Numbered from the stretch's first letter, positions 25,481 through 34,690 are shown. The stretch is 58,097 nucleotides of DNA from a virus (IMGVR_UViG_3300044684_000351:1-58097); one strand, 5' to 3'. The notes: a model not told the origin generated them from the letters alone. Program-made: numbers and translations.

Positions 25481-27589
25481 TTACTCCGCCGCTAAGGGAA
25501 GCCCGCCTTGTGGCATCATAGGAGCTTGTTGATTATTTTGGGCTTCAATAGGTCCAAGAGGCGTTTTCAGTGCATCTATAATAAGTTGGGCGGCGAGACG
25601 TGCGATTTCATTTGGGTCAATGCTATCCTGAATAACCTTGAGCCGATCCGTCTCAGCTTTATAAGCTTCAATGTCGCGCAACTGGTCTTTGCCTTTAAGT
25701 TCTAACTTATGCTTTTGATCATCAAAGGTAAGTTTGCCAAGGGCCTGTTGAAGCTGTTGGATTTGCGCTTGCAAGGCTTGTTCGGCCTGCGTCGGCGCTT
25801 GTCCAAGGGCTTGTGGCGGTGTCATGCGCTTCAACCGTTGCGCCGCTTCATCAGCCATGGGGAAATCCGCCGCCTTTAGCAGAAGGTCCCCAATCACATT
25901 CATAAGTTCCGGCGCTTGGGAAATAATAGTAGTCAGCGCGTCGAAAGTTTGTTGGCGGCCCGTTCCATAATCCGGCCCAATGTCCGCTTGAACTTCATAC
26001 CTTCCCACATTCGGATTAAAAATGCGCCGAATAACTTTGCCTTCTTCGTCTGTATGCTGAATAAGGCTTTGCTTTGCCGCCGGGTCAATTTCAACTTCAA
26101 TGTCCGTGCCATCATTCGCCATAATTTGCATAATGCGCTTTTCGGTATAAATCTTCGGAATGAGGTCTAAGAGCATTTTGCCAGTAAGACGAATAGCGTT
26201 CCCAAGATTATCAATGAAATGATAAGTCGCATTGTCGCCTTGACGTTGACGCTCGGAAATAGCCTTGCCAGAACGTTCATTTGATGCCGCCCCCATCATG
26301 GCTTGATATTGGCCCGAAACCATCATCATTTCATTCGCGGCGGTCTGCATTCCATCAATATAAGCGCGTGCCATTTCGGGCGGCATTTGACGTTGCGGCG
26401 CGGCGATAGGATTACCTTCATCATCAAGGCCGTTATAGGGCAGCACGGAATGATTGACCACATTCGCGCTTTCCCAGTAGGTTTCGTAACCTTCAATAGC
26501 CTCGGCGGGCGCGATATATGGACTTTTACTTTGAAGCGCGACTTGTTCTGTGGCGGAAGAGGTCCAGAAATTGTACATGCGCTGCGGATCAATCATCGCG
26601 CGCGTATGGCCTTTTCTGTCCAACTCGTCATCAATAACTGTTTCTTTACCAAACAACGGCACAATCGGAATATACTTTCCGGGCCAAATCTTCTTCTGAA
26701 TGGCTTTTTTGCCTATAATCAAATACCATTCAACCACATCAAGTTCCACATCGCGCCAAATAGTATCAGGATCAGCGAGAATAGCATCGTGGTGTTCCTT
26801 ATCGATTTTGGAGAGATGCCCCTGAAACATTTGGCCCGTTAAAGGATGGCGAACGCGGACGAATTTTTCCTTGCGCTTCACCTTGCGAAAATACTCTGCG
26901 ATGCGCACGTGATCTTTCGTAATCCACTCATCCTCGGCCCCAAGCGCCGGATCAAGCGTCATATTTTTATATTCAGGATACATCGACATAAATTCGTGCT
27001 TTTCGATATCCTCGAAAATGATCGCGAACATCATGTCGGATTTATCTTTTTCCTTTGCATCGGGGTCAATAAGGACGCAAAGAGGATTGGAAATTAAATT
27101 AATGAAAATTTCCTGCTCAAAGCTTTCGGGACCAGCGTAATCAGTTGATAAACGCCAAAATCCCCAACCAGTTTCAACCTGAAATTCAACGGCGTTCATA
27201 TAAGCGGTTTGCGCGTTGGAAATATATTCGATGTGGTGAATAATGCCGTTGTAAATTTGCGCCGCCTCAAACGTCGCGCCGTTGCCGGTGGGCCGAATAC
27301 GAATGCCGGGCTTGTGTTGTTTCGCGTCGTTGATAATCTGCAAATTGTGCTGATTGGTCTTATTAATTGTCAGCGTCGGCTTATCGTCCAAGTCGCGCGT
27401 GCGGCGCAAATCATTGGGCCACTGCCAACCGTTATAAGCATCCGCATTAGCAAATTTAATATCGTTGATGTAATTCACCCGCGCACGCGCCTCCCAGGAA
27501 TGCGTCCGGTCAAAGCGTTCCTTGGCCTCTTTAACTACAGGCTCAAGGTCCGCATATTCGGGATTGGCGTCGTCATAAAGTTCTGTCAA
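25481..27589 (-). CDS. Portal protein, P22 gp1-like
   Basis: A 702-residue protein with the opening HSWEARARVNYINDIKF and NGWQWP typical of P22-type portals, a central KKIWPGKYIPIVPLFGKE core, and a Gln-rich C-terminal barrel region (QLQQALGKL). It immediately precedes and abuts terL. It forms the dodecameric DNA entry ring. Length is near P22 gp1. Confidence 0.9.
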   Translation of the reverse strand: MTELYDDANPEYADLEPVVKEAKERFDRTHSWEARARVNYINDIKFANADAYNGWQWPNDLRRTRDLDDKPTLTINKTNQHNLQIINDAKQHKPGIRIRPTGNGATFEAAQIYNGIIHHIEYISNAQTAYMNAVEFQVETGWGFWRLSTDYAGPESFEQEIFINLISNPLCVLIDPDAKEKDKSDMMFAIIFEDIEKHEFMSMYPEYKNMTLDPALGAEDEWITKDHVRIAEYFRKVKRKEKFVRVRHPLTGQMFQGHLSKIDKEHHDAILADPDTIWRDVELDVVEWYLIIGKKAIQKKIWPGKYIPIVPLFGKETVIDDELDRKGHTRAMIDPQRMYNFWTSSATEQVALQSKSPYIAPAEAIEGYETYWESANVVNHSVLPYNGLDDEGNPIAAPQRQMPPEMARAYIDGMQTAANEMMMVSGQYQAMMGAASNERSGKAISERQRQGDNATYHFIDNLGNAIRLTGKMLLDLIPKIYTEKRIMQIMANDGTDIEVEIDPAAKQSLIQHTDEEGKVIRRIFNPNVGRYEVQADIGPDYGTGRQQTFDALTTIISQAPELMNVIGDLLLKAADFPMADEAAQRLKRMTPPQALGQAPTQAEQALQAQIQQLQQALGKLTFDDQKHKLELKGKDQLRDIEAYKAETDRLKVIQDSIDPNEIARLAAQLIIDALKTPLGPIEAQNNQQAPMMPQGGLPLAAE

Positions 27590-28969
27590 TTATTTCATCC
27601 AACCAAGACCGGACGTGCCGGGTTCACGATTATAACTTTTGCCGCGAAGGCCAAAAAAGCTGCGGGCACTTTGTGGCGGCGCGGGCTGCACATGGCCCTT
27701 TTGCTTATGCCCAGAACGTCCAATACTCAATGCCAAATACCTAAAGCTATCCGCGCCATGCGAAGACCAGTCATGAACTGGCACCTTACTGAACTGCTTA
27801 TGCTCTTTATCCGCCGTCTCATCGACTTCATAACGGTAATGTTTGAGGGCCTTCAATCCCTCCGAGCACTTTTCCTCATCAAACCAGCAATTTGGGATGA
27901 TAGTACGTACAGCGTTAATACCATCGTTAAGAGAAAGTTTAGGCACAATTCGCACATTACGGCCCGACTTTTTGCAAATCTCTTCAATTGTCATTCCAGT
28001 GCGAAGGTCTTTCGCTTTTGCATCGTGCGGTAGCCAATCGGTACCATAGATGTATTGTTTCTTTTGCAAAACGTCGAGATAATGTTGAATAGGTTTTTGA
28101 GAATTAGTATAGTAATCGATAATTCGGATATCAAAGCCAACTTGTTGCGCGAACCAAATGGAAGTGCTGTCGGCCCAGCCTAAATCCCAGAACGTGTGCA
28201 CGGCGGTTGAACGATCCCACGGAACATTCGTAATACGCTTATCCATAATAAGCTGGCGAATTTCTTCCGCGTAAACGGCGCCGTCTAGAATTACTTTACA
28301 ATGCCCTTCCCACACATTCATATATGCATCGTAATCCTTTTCCATCAGTTCATCTTTTTCCTTGCGGAGAACTTCAGGAAACCACGGATTGTCGCGCCAA
28401 GAGACCATCTTTACAATGGCGTTACCAGGCGGTTTCTTAACAAAACGAAGATACGTATCATCTTCCTCTAAGTCCGGGTTAAAACTTACCCAAATTTCAG
28501 ACTGAGAAATGATGTTACCTTTGTCGTCTTTAACTTCCTTACGGATTGTAGGGATAAGAATGTCCCAGGATTTTTTACTAACTGTTTGCGCCTCTTCCAC
28601 CCAACAAAAGTCAACACCTTCAAAGGATTTGATCTTAGTTACGGTGCTAGTGCGCAAGCCCGCGAAGGCAAATTCACTTCCGGTTACGGTGCAACGAATG
28701 GAACTTTGAAGAACCTCAAAATATTGCCCGAAACCCATTTCATGAATTTGGTCGGACAGAAGTTTATAAACAGAGTCAGTAATTGAAGTTTGAAGTTCGC
28801 GCGCACAAAGAATGCGGACTTTACGTTGCAAGGCAATGCAGATAAGGGCGCGAGCAAAAGACCAGCTTTTAGCGCTACCTCTTCCGCCATAATACACCTT
28901 ATACCGGTTCGGTTTGAATAAATCTTCAAACGCCGGCGCAAAGGTAATATTTGCCTCAAAATCTTCCAT
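27590..28969 (-). CDS. terL: Terminase large subunit
   Basis: A 459-residue motor-nuclease. It has Walker A GGRGSAKSWSF (near residue 30), Walker B VDFCWVEEAQ (about 120), coupling motif around WVSFNPD, and an RNase H-like nuclease with FWDLGWADS and a late HGADSFRYLAL acid. It starts after two very small genes and ends one base before the portal gene. The sequence is closest in pattern to the Terminase_3 group. Confidence 0.92.
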   Translation of the reverse strand: MEDFEANITFAPAFEDLFKPNRYKVYYGGRGSAKSWSFARALICIALQRKVRILCARELQTSITDSVYKLLSDQIHEMGFGQYFEVLQSSIRCTVTGSEFAFAGLRTSTVTKIKSFEGVDFCWVEEAQTVSKKSWDILIPTIRKEVKDDKGNIISQSEIWVSFNPDLEEDDTYLRFVKKPPGNAIVKMVSWRDNPWFPEVLRKEKDELMEKDYDAYMNVWEGHCKVILDGAVYAEEIRQLIMDKRITNVPWDRSTAVHTFWDLGWADSTSIWFAQQVGFDIRIIDYYTNSQKPIQHYLDVLQKKQYIYGTDWLPHDAKAKDLRTGMTIEEICKKSGRNVRIVPKLSLNDGINAVRTIIPNCWFDEEKCSEGLKALKHYRYEVDETADKEHKQFSKVPVHDWSSHGADSFRYLALSIGRSGHKQKGHVQPAPPQSARSFFGLRGKSYNREPGTSGLGWMK

Positions 28970-28971
28970 GC

Positions 28972-29097
28972 TTACTTCTTTTTCTTAGTCTTAGCTTTCT
29001 CGGCGCGCTCTTTATTAATTTTCTTAACCGCCGCGCGGTCCGCTTTCATGTCTGCTTTACTATGTTCATATTCTTTAAGAGTACAAGGCTTTTTCAT
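28972..29097 (-). CDS. Very basic small protein (41 aa)
   Basis: A Lys-rich helical peptide (19 Lys/Arg) ending in a run of lysines, with AATTGAAAAA upstream. It may be a nucleic-acid-binding helper near the terminase. No family. Confidence 0.55.
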   Translation of the reverse strand: MKKPCTLKEYEHSKADMKADRAAVKKINKERAEKAKTKKKK

Positions 29098-29100
29098 TTT

Positions 29101-29292
29101 TCAATTCCTCGGCCAGTTAGGGGTCCAATTCCAGTCGCGCGACATATTAAAAAATTGATTGTAAGAAGTCAGAGGTTGTCCATATTGTGTGTAAAGTTCA
29201 AATCCTCGGTCTCCCGGCGCGACAACTCTATTTTCTTCCCAGGCTCCGTATTTATATTCAAGTTCTTCTTCGACTTCTTGCCGCGTTTGCAT
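29101..29292 (-). CDS. Small acidic/aromatic protein (63 aa)
   Basis: The start is supported by AGAAAGG. Glu-rich helix first, then a Trp/Tyr/Asn-rich end (SRDWNWTPNWPRN). No recognisable family. It precedes the 41-residue basic protein and terL. Confidence 0.6.
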   Translation of the reverse strand: MQTRQEVEEELEYKYGAWEENRVVAPGDRGFELYTQYGQPLTSYNQFFNMSRDWNWTPNWPRN

Positions 29293-29300
29293 CTTGAATA

Positions 29301-29366
29301 CCTTTCTAAAAGAGGCCGAAAATAACCTGTTTTAGAAAGGGGAAGGGGAGGTTTAATTCCCCTTCC
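29301..29366 (-). terminator. Two hairpins after the 477-aa exported protein gene
   Basis: On the minus strand GGAAGGGG/CCCCTTCC (eight pairs) follows the stop codon, then CCTTTCTAAAA/TTTTAGAAAGG (11 pairs). Together they would insulate the exported-protein genes from terL transcription. Confidence 0.7.
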
Positions 29367-29376
29367 GTTCAAGGTG

Positions 29377-30810
29377 TTAATACTCGGCAGAAGCGGTGAT
29401 TTTACCGCCGCCGGTGGAATTGCCGGACATGAGGGTACCAGCAAAACCGGCGGTATCGCCAGCAGCCACGGTGGCTGTAATGGTCACTTCATTTACATCC
29501 GAGACGCCGTTAGTAGTAGCAGCGGCGGCGCAAGCAGTAAGAGCCGTGTCCGTACCGGCAACCATGCGTTTCAAAGTACCAAAGGTGCAAGTAATAGTCG
29601 GCGCAACGCGGAAGTTAACAGCAGCGCGCGCTTTACAAACCGCAACAGTAGTGCTCTGAGCAACGCAAAGGAATGGACTATCCGTAGTAGCCGAAGCCGT
29701 TTCGTCCCATTCCCAATAATACTGTTGTTGAAGAACCTGTTCCAACCCAGCGGAACGGAAATCAAATCCAGACGCGACAACCGGAACGGCATAAGTGGAA
29801 ACATATTTCCAAGTGCAAGTGCCGTCAACAAAGTTGGCCGTGCCCGAAGGTGCGGTGCTGGCAGCAGTGCAAGAAGTTGCAGTTTCAGAGTAAAGATTGC
29901 CATTAGAAACTACAGTTTCACCGAACAAGTAGTTTCCAAGTGCGGCCCAAGACGCGGACTGCGTGGCAGCTTCAAGCTGAATACCCGCAAATTCAAACCA
30001 CTGGTTAGTGGAAGAAATGCCCGTGGGTGTGAAAGAAAAGCTCACGCCAACCTGCTTCATAGTGGACGCGATCGGATAAGAACAGGTATAACGCGCCCAA
30101 GAAGTAGTCGGAGTAATGGTGCAGGAGTTAGAAACTTCGCCCGTCCATCCGGCAGCAACCATATTAGCGGCACTACCATCCGTTCCAGTGCCAGAATTAA
30201 TCGTCGCGGTGAAAGTAGTCGGCGCGGCGCTGCCCTTCTTAGCCCAGAAAGAAAGTACGGCGGTGTTGCCAACAAACTTAAGGGAATTAGAAGTGCTAAC
30301 AACCTGACCGAAGTTAACCACGGCGGTGTCAGTGGTGGAAACCTGAGAAACGCGAAGGGACGCGCCGAACTGATTATTCGGAGCTAGGGGAAGGTTAGTA
30401 GTTTCTTTTAGAAGAGAAATCGCCGAAGACGCGCCACCAACGGCAAACCAACGGTCGGGGCCGTAAGTAACAGTGTTGCTAATGCCCGTTACGCTAGTGC
30501 CACGCTGGAAAAGATTAGTAGTGAAATCGCCGCCGATAAGAGCATTACGTGAACCGCCGGGGCCGGCGGTAAGATAATTGCCAAGGGTAGCGGCGCTAAT
30601 ATATTCCGACGCGGGGTTCTGGCCGTTCGGAAGTTGAGTGTCAACAACCCAACTTTCGTTGCCGGAAAGCGGAAGAGTGCCGGAAGTGGTATTAGGGCTA
30701 GGCCAAGTCGCCTGACCAAGACTACCGTTCTGACCATAATAGCCAGAAGCAAGGGCAGCGGTCGAAATGCCCGCCACAGCCGCCCCAATGAGAAGAGATT
30801 TAAGCTTCAT
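29377..30810 (-). CDS. Exported fibre/decoration-like protein with Sec signal (477 aa)
   Basis: The first 22 residues are a clear signal peptide: basic start (KLK), hydrophobic core (SLLIGAAVAGI) and AxA-type cleavage site (ALAS). The mature protein is Thr/Ser/Ala/Gly-rich beta sequence with a lectin/CBM-like middle (RWFAVGG, FEFAGIQLEAATQSA), as in phage fibre distal domains, and several cysteines that suit an oxidising compartment. AAAAGGAAC precedes the ATG. Signal-bearing fibre-type proteins are unusual in a phage. It may be displayed on the infected cell. Role unproven. Confidence 0.75.
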   Translation of the reverse strand: MKLKSLLIGAAVAGISTAALASGYYGQNGSLGQATWPSPNTTSGTLPLSGNESWVVDTQLPNGQNPASEYISAATLGNYLTAGPGGSRNALIGGDFTTNLFQRGTSVTGISNTVTYGPDRWFAVGGASSAISLLKETTNLPLAPNNQFGASLRVSQVSTTDTAVVNFGQVVSTSNSLKFVGNTAVLSFWAKKGSAAPTTFTATINSGTGTDGSAANMVAAGWTGEVSNSCTITPTTSWARYTCSYPIASTMKQVGVSFSFTPTGISSTNQWFEFAGIQLEAATQSASWAALGNYLFGETVVSNGNLYSETATSCTAASTAPSGTANFVDGTCTWKYVSTYAVPVVASGFDFRSAGLEQVLQQQYYWEWDETASATTDSPFLCVAQSTTVAVCKARAAVNFRVAPTITCTFGTLKRMVAGTDTALTACAAAATTNGVSDVNEVTITATVAAGDTAGFAGTLMSGNSTGGGKITASAEY

Positions 30811-30842
30811 TTTATGTTCCTTTTCTTCCCGCCGGTTTGTCT

Positions 30843-30880
30843 AGCTTGAGGTTAAGGGACGGGACTTAACGCGTCAAGCT
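30843..30880 (-). terminator. Imperfect hairpin between two exported-protein genes
   Basis: AGCTTGA and TCAAGCT, with an inner GTTAAG/CTTAAC, form a long imperfect stem between the stop of the 86-residue gene and the start of the 477-residue gene. Confidence 0.55.
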
Positions 30881-30889
30881 GGAAATCGA

Positions 30890-31150
30890 TTAATCTTTTG
30901 AATGATCTTTGCGGTATTTTTCCGCGTCGGATTTAATTTGATTCTTTTCTTCTTGGTCCTTAGCGTCCTGAGAAGAAAGTTGACTTTGGAGTTTATTAAT
31001 TAAAGTGGATACTTCGGAATACGGACGCGCTGCGAGAACCTGACCAATATAACCAATTTCTTGGCCGGAAAGGGTTAAAGTGTAATTTTTCGGTTCTTCG
31101 GCGAACGCCGTTGATGAAAGTAAAAGAAAGAAAAGGGCCGATTTTTTCAT
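30890..31150 (-). CDS. Small periplasmic protein with Sec signal (86 aa)
   Basis: The second ATG is chosen because TGGAG lies seven bases upstream. Residues 1-19 form a signal peptide (KKSALFFLLLSSTAFA). The mature part is helical, Gln/Lys/Glu-rich, and resembles a phage-family protein with a SGQEIGYIGQVLAARPY motif. Probably soluble in the periplasm. Confidence 0.72.
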   Translation of the reverse strand: MKKSALFFLLLSSTAFAEEPKNYTLTLSGQEIGYIGQVLAARPYSEVSTLINKLQSQLSSQDAKDQEEKNQIKSDAEKYRKDHSKD

Positions 31151-31161
31151 TTTATTCTCCA

Positions 31162-32628
31162 TTAAAAAACTGGAATATAACCGACAGTTCCATTTAGAGT
31201 TATTTTAAGCCACTGTTGAACAGTAGTGTGGGAGCCGGTCGGGCCGACAGAACCTAAAGAAGTTGCAACAGCGCCATTAACTGCGAAAGCGTTAGTAAGA
31301 GCTACTGTAGCGTCAGAAAGAGTTGTAGTGCCGCCAGTGCTTCCAATATTAAGATTTCCAGCATTAGTATTAATTACTCCAGCAGACGCCCCACTCGTCA
31401 CCGTCACATAATCAGCGCCGGAGGCATTGTCGAGGATGGCGAACTGGGTCCGTGATCCACCGCCGGTTATGAATGCAAACGGGCTCGTCCCCTTAGTGGT
31501 GAAATTCATTCCCACATTTGTATCGCTGCCAACAGCATTCAATCCAATACTGTTGCCCGTAGTATTACCATTTACACTTAAATAGTTAACCCATGCAGCA
31601 CCACTGGGAGAGGCGGCAACGAAGCTCCTATAGGTACCATCGCCAATAGTAAGACCACCTGTTCCAAGCTCCATCCCCTGCACCGCCGTACCTGCCGTGG
31701 TGCTGGTGTACCAATCGTGCTTGGCGACGTTGTAGGTGGTGCCTCGGGTGATTAAATATGCCAGCGTATTGGAACTTTTTGCGTCATTAAGTGCGCGAAT
31801 GGCAAAACCAGTGCTATCAACCCTATGATCCCATGTACCTACGTCAGTTCCAGCGCCGGTAGCAGTAAAATAATGCTCCAGAGATGTGCTGGCTCCGCCG
31901 AAAACAAACGTTCCATTACTAGTAACTGTAAGGCTTCCACTTGTAGGTCCAAACGTTGCGCTCGCGCCGAGGGTGAGGTTGCCGGAGATCAGCGCTCCAC
32001 CGTTCACCTGCAACTTCTGCCCGCCACCCTGGTCGAAGGTATAGCCGAGGAGAGTGCGCTGGGAGGAATCAAAACGCGCGGCTTCTGTAGATGAACCAGA
32101 AGAATTTGTAGTGAAGAATTTGATGTTTCCAGGGACGATGCCAGTGGAGATCGTGCCTTCTGTACTCATTCTTATTTGGCTTGACGTTATGTAATTCGTT
32201 CCGTCGAATGAAGTTGCCGTCATGGCGGCGGTATCATCGCCTGAAGTAACAACACTCGGTGATGCCGCCGTACCTCTTGACTTAAGAAAAACAATAGAAG
32301 CCGGATTAGCTGTCGCAGCAGACTTCCTAAGCCCGATAACAGAGCCGGCGGCAGTGTTGGTGCTCAATAAGGAATTAAGAATGGTCTGACCAGTTGGCGA
32401 CGTTTGATCCCCAGAGCCGAGGAAACTGAACGCACCGTTAGCCTGAGTGGTTTGGCCTATGGGCGTATTATCAATAGTCCCGCCGGTAATAGTTGGATTA
32501 GTAATAGTACATCCGGCACAAATAAGACCGGAAATGCTATTCAATCCCTGAATTTGCTGAGCAAAAGAAGGCGAAGAAGCGCCAATTAAAAGCACCGCGA
32601 TGCTAGTGGATTTAAGAAATTTATTCAT
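31162..32628 (-). CDS. Exported tail-fibre-like protein with Sec signal (488 aa)
   Basis: The ATG that overlaps the previous stop gives an N-terminal signal (FLKSTSIAVLLIGASSPSFA). The mature protein is Gly/Ser/Thr/Ala-rich, with repeated strand-turn units typical of phage fibre shafts and ends (LTLGASATFGPTSG). A GC-rich stretch from about 31390 to 32200 differs from the AT-richer ends, suggesting recombination. It lacks an S74 domain. Surface or periplasmic display is inferred. Confidence 0.72.
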   Translation of the reverse strand: MNKFLKSTSIAVLLIGASSPSFAQQIQGLNSISGLICAGCTITNPTITGGTIDNTPIGQTTQANGAFSFLGSGDQTSPTGQTILNSLLSTNTAAGSVIGLRKSAATANPASIVFLKSRGTAASPSVVTSGDDTAAMTATSFDGTNYITSSQIRMSTEGTISTGIVPGNIKFFTTNSSGSSTEAARFDSSQRTLLGYTFDQGGGQKLQVNGGALISGNLTLGASATFGPTSGSLTVTSNGTFVFGGASTSLEHYFTATGAGTDVGTWDHRVDSTGFAIRALNDAKSSNTLAYLITRGTTYNVAKHDWYTSTTAGTAVQGMELGTGGLTIGDGTYRSFVAASPSGAAWVNYLSVNGNTTGNSIGLNAVGSDTNVGMNFTTKGTSPFAFITGGGSRTQFAILDNASGADYVTVTSGASAGVINTNAGNLNIGSTGGTTTLSDATVALTNAFAVNGAVATSLGSVGPTGSHTTVQQWLKITLNGTVGYIPVF

Positions 32629-33055
32629 AATCGACATACACCGTATCAGCAGCGCCAGAACACGTAACTTGGATTACATCTTGAGGAATGTATCCTGAGT
32701 TACGAAAGTATTGGCCATTAGGGGGGAGAAGAATGGAATTAGAAGTATTAGCAGGGCCGCCGCCAATATAAAGATAGCAGTTATGGCCATTAGTGTTGTT
32801 GTTAATTACCGTAAGGGCTTTGCGTGAAGGATTTGCGGCGAGAGCCTGCTGAAAAGTACCGCCCGTTGCAATAATCTGCGAGGCATTTGTAGTTTGAACG
32901 GCGGCGGGCACATTCGTAGAAATTGGAAATGGCGTAGAATTATTAACCGGAATGCAACCCGAGGAAGTTGGTAAGCAAATTTGAGTTTGATTTACCTGGG
33001 CATGGCCCGCACTTCCAAAGAAAAGCAAGCCGAGAAGGAGAAGATATTTCTTCAT
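32621..33055 (-). CDS. Small exported protein with Sec signal (144 aa)
   Basis: AAGGAAAGC precedes the ATG. Residues 1-19 are a signal peptide (YLLLLGLLFFGSAGHA). The mature part is a small beta-sandwich-like sequence with four cysteines, including a CLPTSSGC pair, and a SRKALTVINNNTNGHNCYLYIG segment that recalls phage/decoration immunoglobulin-like domains. It overlaps the next gene. Confidence 0.72.
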   Translation of the reverse strand: MKKYLLLLGLLFFGSAGHAQVNQTQICLPTSSGCIPVNNSTPFPISTNVPAAVQTTNASQIIATGGTFQQALAANPSRKALTVINNNTNGHNCYLYIGGGPANTSNSILLPPNGQYFRNSGYIPQDVIQVTCSGAADTVYVDYE

Positions 33056-33065
33056 TTTGCTTTCC

Positions 33066-33458
33066 TTATTGCTGCGAAGCTACAAAAGCATCCGTAGCGG
33101 TGCCGGTAATGGAAACTTGGTCTTGGAGAGTTGAGCCGTTTGCCAAGGAGCAAAGGATTGCCGCGCCGGGGCCAACTTGAAAAGAATTGGTTAAAGTTGC
33201 ATTTGCGATCGGCCCGAAAAATACAAACATAGTGTGCGTGCCGTTATTTTGCACTGTACAAGAAGTACGACCACGCGCGCCAGGATTGCTAGTTTGGGTG
33301 TTTGCGAAAATGCTTTGGAAGGTATTAGTTACAGAAATTGTGCCCGAAACAACAGTGGTAGTAACCTGCAAAGGCACTACCTGAACTGCTTGCTGTGCAA
33401 AAAGAGGGCCGGAATACAAAAGCATTCCTAGCAGGAAATTTTTAATAAAAGTTTTCAC
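33066..33458 (-). CDS. Small exported protein with Sec signal (130 aa)
   Basis: A GTG start with GGAGACGGG upstream. Residues 1-21 look like a signal (FLLGMLLYSGPLFAQQ). The mature domain is beta-rich with one Cys pair (SCTVQNNGTHTMFVFFG) and shows the same general pattern as the neighbouring 144-residue protein (nucleotide-free beta sandwich), so the two may be distant paralogues. Confidence 0.7.
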   Translation of the reverse strand: MKTFIKNFLLGMLLYSGPLFAQQAVQVVPLQVTTTVVSGTISVTNTFQSIFANTQTSNPGARGRTSCTVQNNGTHTMFVFFGPIANATLTNSFQVGPGAAILCSLANGSTLQDQVSITGTATDAFVASQQ

Positions 33459-33472
33459 GGCCCGTCTCCGAA

Positions 33473-33799
33473 TTATTTCTTATATTCGTGCTTGTGTTCT
33501 TTGCGTAAGTGTTCGACGGCGTGAGACATATGGGTTTTGGAATGAGCGGAGGTTTTTAAATGCTCGTCATGAACGCGATGGCCCGGCATAGCATGTTCAT
33601 GCGAACGGCGTCCGCCTTCCACAGAATGCTTTCCAACATTCATTGGCCCTTTATTAGTGCCGTATTCTACATCTTTGGTTTTAGCGTTCATGCCGCCAGT
33701 TTCGCCGCCGCGATATGACATACCATTACCGGCGACACCTTTAACCGGAGACATAGAACCCGTCGCGCCGCTATTCATCGGCATTTTCATCTTAGGCAT
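33473..33799 (-). CDS. His/Gly/Met-rich small protein (108 aa)
   Basis: The N-terminal half is Met/Gly/Ser-rich and low in complexity. The C-terminal half is Lys/His-rich (about 14 His), which could bind metal or nucleic acid. There is no signal peptide. It lies between the exported-protein genes and a basic small gene downstream of terS. Function unknown. Confidence 0.62.
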   Translation of the reverse strand: MPKMKMPMNSGATGSMSPVKGVAGNGMSYRGGETGGMNAKTKDVEYGTNKGPMNVGKHSVEGGRRSHEHAMPGHRVHDEHLKTSAHSKTHMSHAVEHLRKEHKHEYKK

Positions 33800-33802
33800 A
33801 GT

Positions 33803-34009
33803 TTATTTTCCTTTTAAAACGAGATTTGCTTTCCGGTCAATTTTCTTTTTCGACGCGGGGGAAAGCTTACCCGCTTTAACTTCTTTAGAAGCGTAAGATT
33901 TGGCAACGCGAGCGTGAACTTTATCTTCAACGGGATATTTACGCTCGGCGGGGAGGCCAAATTTCGAGGAAGGAATTTTCTTTCGGGCGGCGGCGGTAAG
34001 TTTAGCCAT
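33803..34009 (-). CDS. DUF6582-like small basic protein (68 aa)
   Basis: A lysine/alanine-rich protein beginning LTAAARKKIPSSKFGLP and containing YPVEDKVHARVAKS, a pattern seen in small phage proteins of the DUF6582 type. It overlaps the end of terS by eight bases. Confidence 0.7.
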   Translation of the reverse strand: MAKLTAAARKKIPSSKFGLPAERKYPVEDKVHARVAKSYASKEVKAGKLSPASKKKIDRKANLVLKGK

Positions 34010-34616
34010 TTAAAACCTCCGAAGTGCCTTCTATGGTGACGCCGGGAGAGGAATTAGTAAAGTTGATGTTTACTTTGAGTCCGCCATTTTGCCCGTTTCC
34101 GTTGCCGCCAAACTTAGTAGAGAGGTTTTTAGTTGGCGCTACGGAACGGTCATATGTTTTTTCTACAAGTTCAAGAAGTTCTCGGTTTTTAAACTGATCC
34201 GGCGTTTCTTCCATACGTTCGCGAAGAATTTCGAGCGCCGTTGTGCCTACATCTGCGAGACGTGCTTGATGATCCACAAAAGCTTTTTTGCTTTCGTCAA
34301 TGTAAAAGGCAACAAGCTCTTGAAAAGCCGGATCGGCGCAAAGTTGGCTAACGCGGACGGCGGAAATTCCACAAATGAGGGAAATTTCCGTGTACTTGCG
34401 TCCCTCGGCAATTAATTGCGCGATGCGGTGATGGGACGCGCGAATTTTTACTAAGCTCGGCGCGACATTTAAACCCTTAGTGGGGTTTTGCAAAGCAATC
34501 ATATCGGCTTCAGAAAGCGGCGCGACGGAAATGATTTCTACGTTCGCCGGTTGTTTGCCGCGCGTGCCGGAAAGCTTGGAACGGAGAAGGGCCTGGGTCG
34601 CTACGTCGATAGTCAT
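34002..34616 (-). CDS. terS: Terminase small subunit
   Basis: A 204-residue protein from the ATG that starts TIDVATQ. A helix-turn-helix lies near residues 70-100 (IAQLIAEGRKYTEISLICGI SAVRVSQL, split here), then a helical oligomerisation region (FVDHQARLADVGTTALEIL) and a Gly/Asn-rich tail. It recognises the packaging site and feeds DNA to TerL. The gene is unusually far (about 5 kb) from terL, with the exported-protein genes between. Repeats upstream of the start may be its binding site. Confidence 0.75.
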   Translation of the reverse strand: MTIDVATQALLRSKLSGTRGKQPANVEIISVAPLSEADMIALQNPTKGLNVAPSLVKIRASHHRIAQLIAEGRKYTEISLICGISAVRVSQLCADPAFQELVAFYIDESKKAFVDHQARLADVGTTALEILRERMEETPDQFKNRELLELVEKTYDRSVAPTKNLSTKFGGNGNGQNGGLKVNINFTNSSPGVTIEGTSEVLNG

Positions 34617-34690
34617 ATATAGAGTGTAGCAGAGGATTTCGCTTGACACAAGGGAATGTGGGAGCGGCGCGCATTTTGGCACTATATGTA

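Noticed and set aside
29374-30387. 337-codon plus-strand frame
   Set aside because: Antisense shadow of the 477-residue exported protein, whose signal peptide and ribosome site are convincing.
34617-34660. Promoter with TTGACA at 34644 (plus) or TTGTGT (minus) near terS
   Set aside because: No acceptable -10 box at the right spacing on the plus strand; the minus-strand match is too weak to list.
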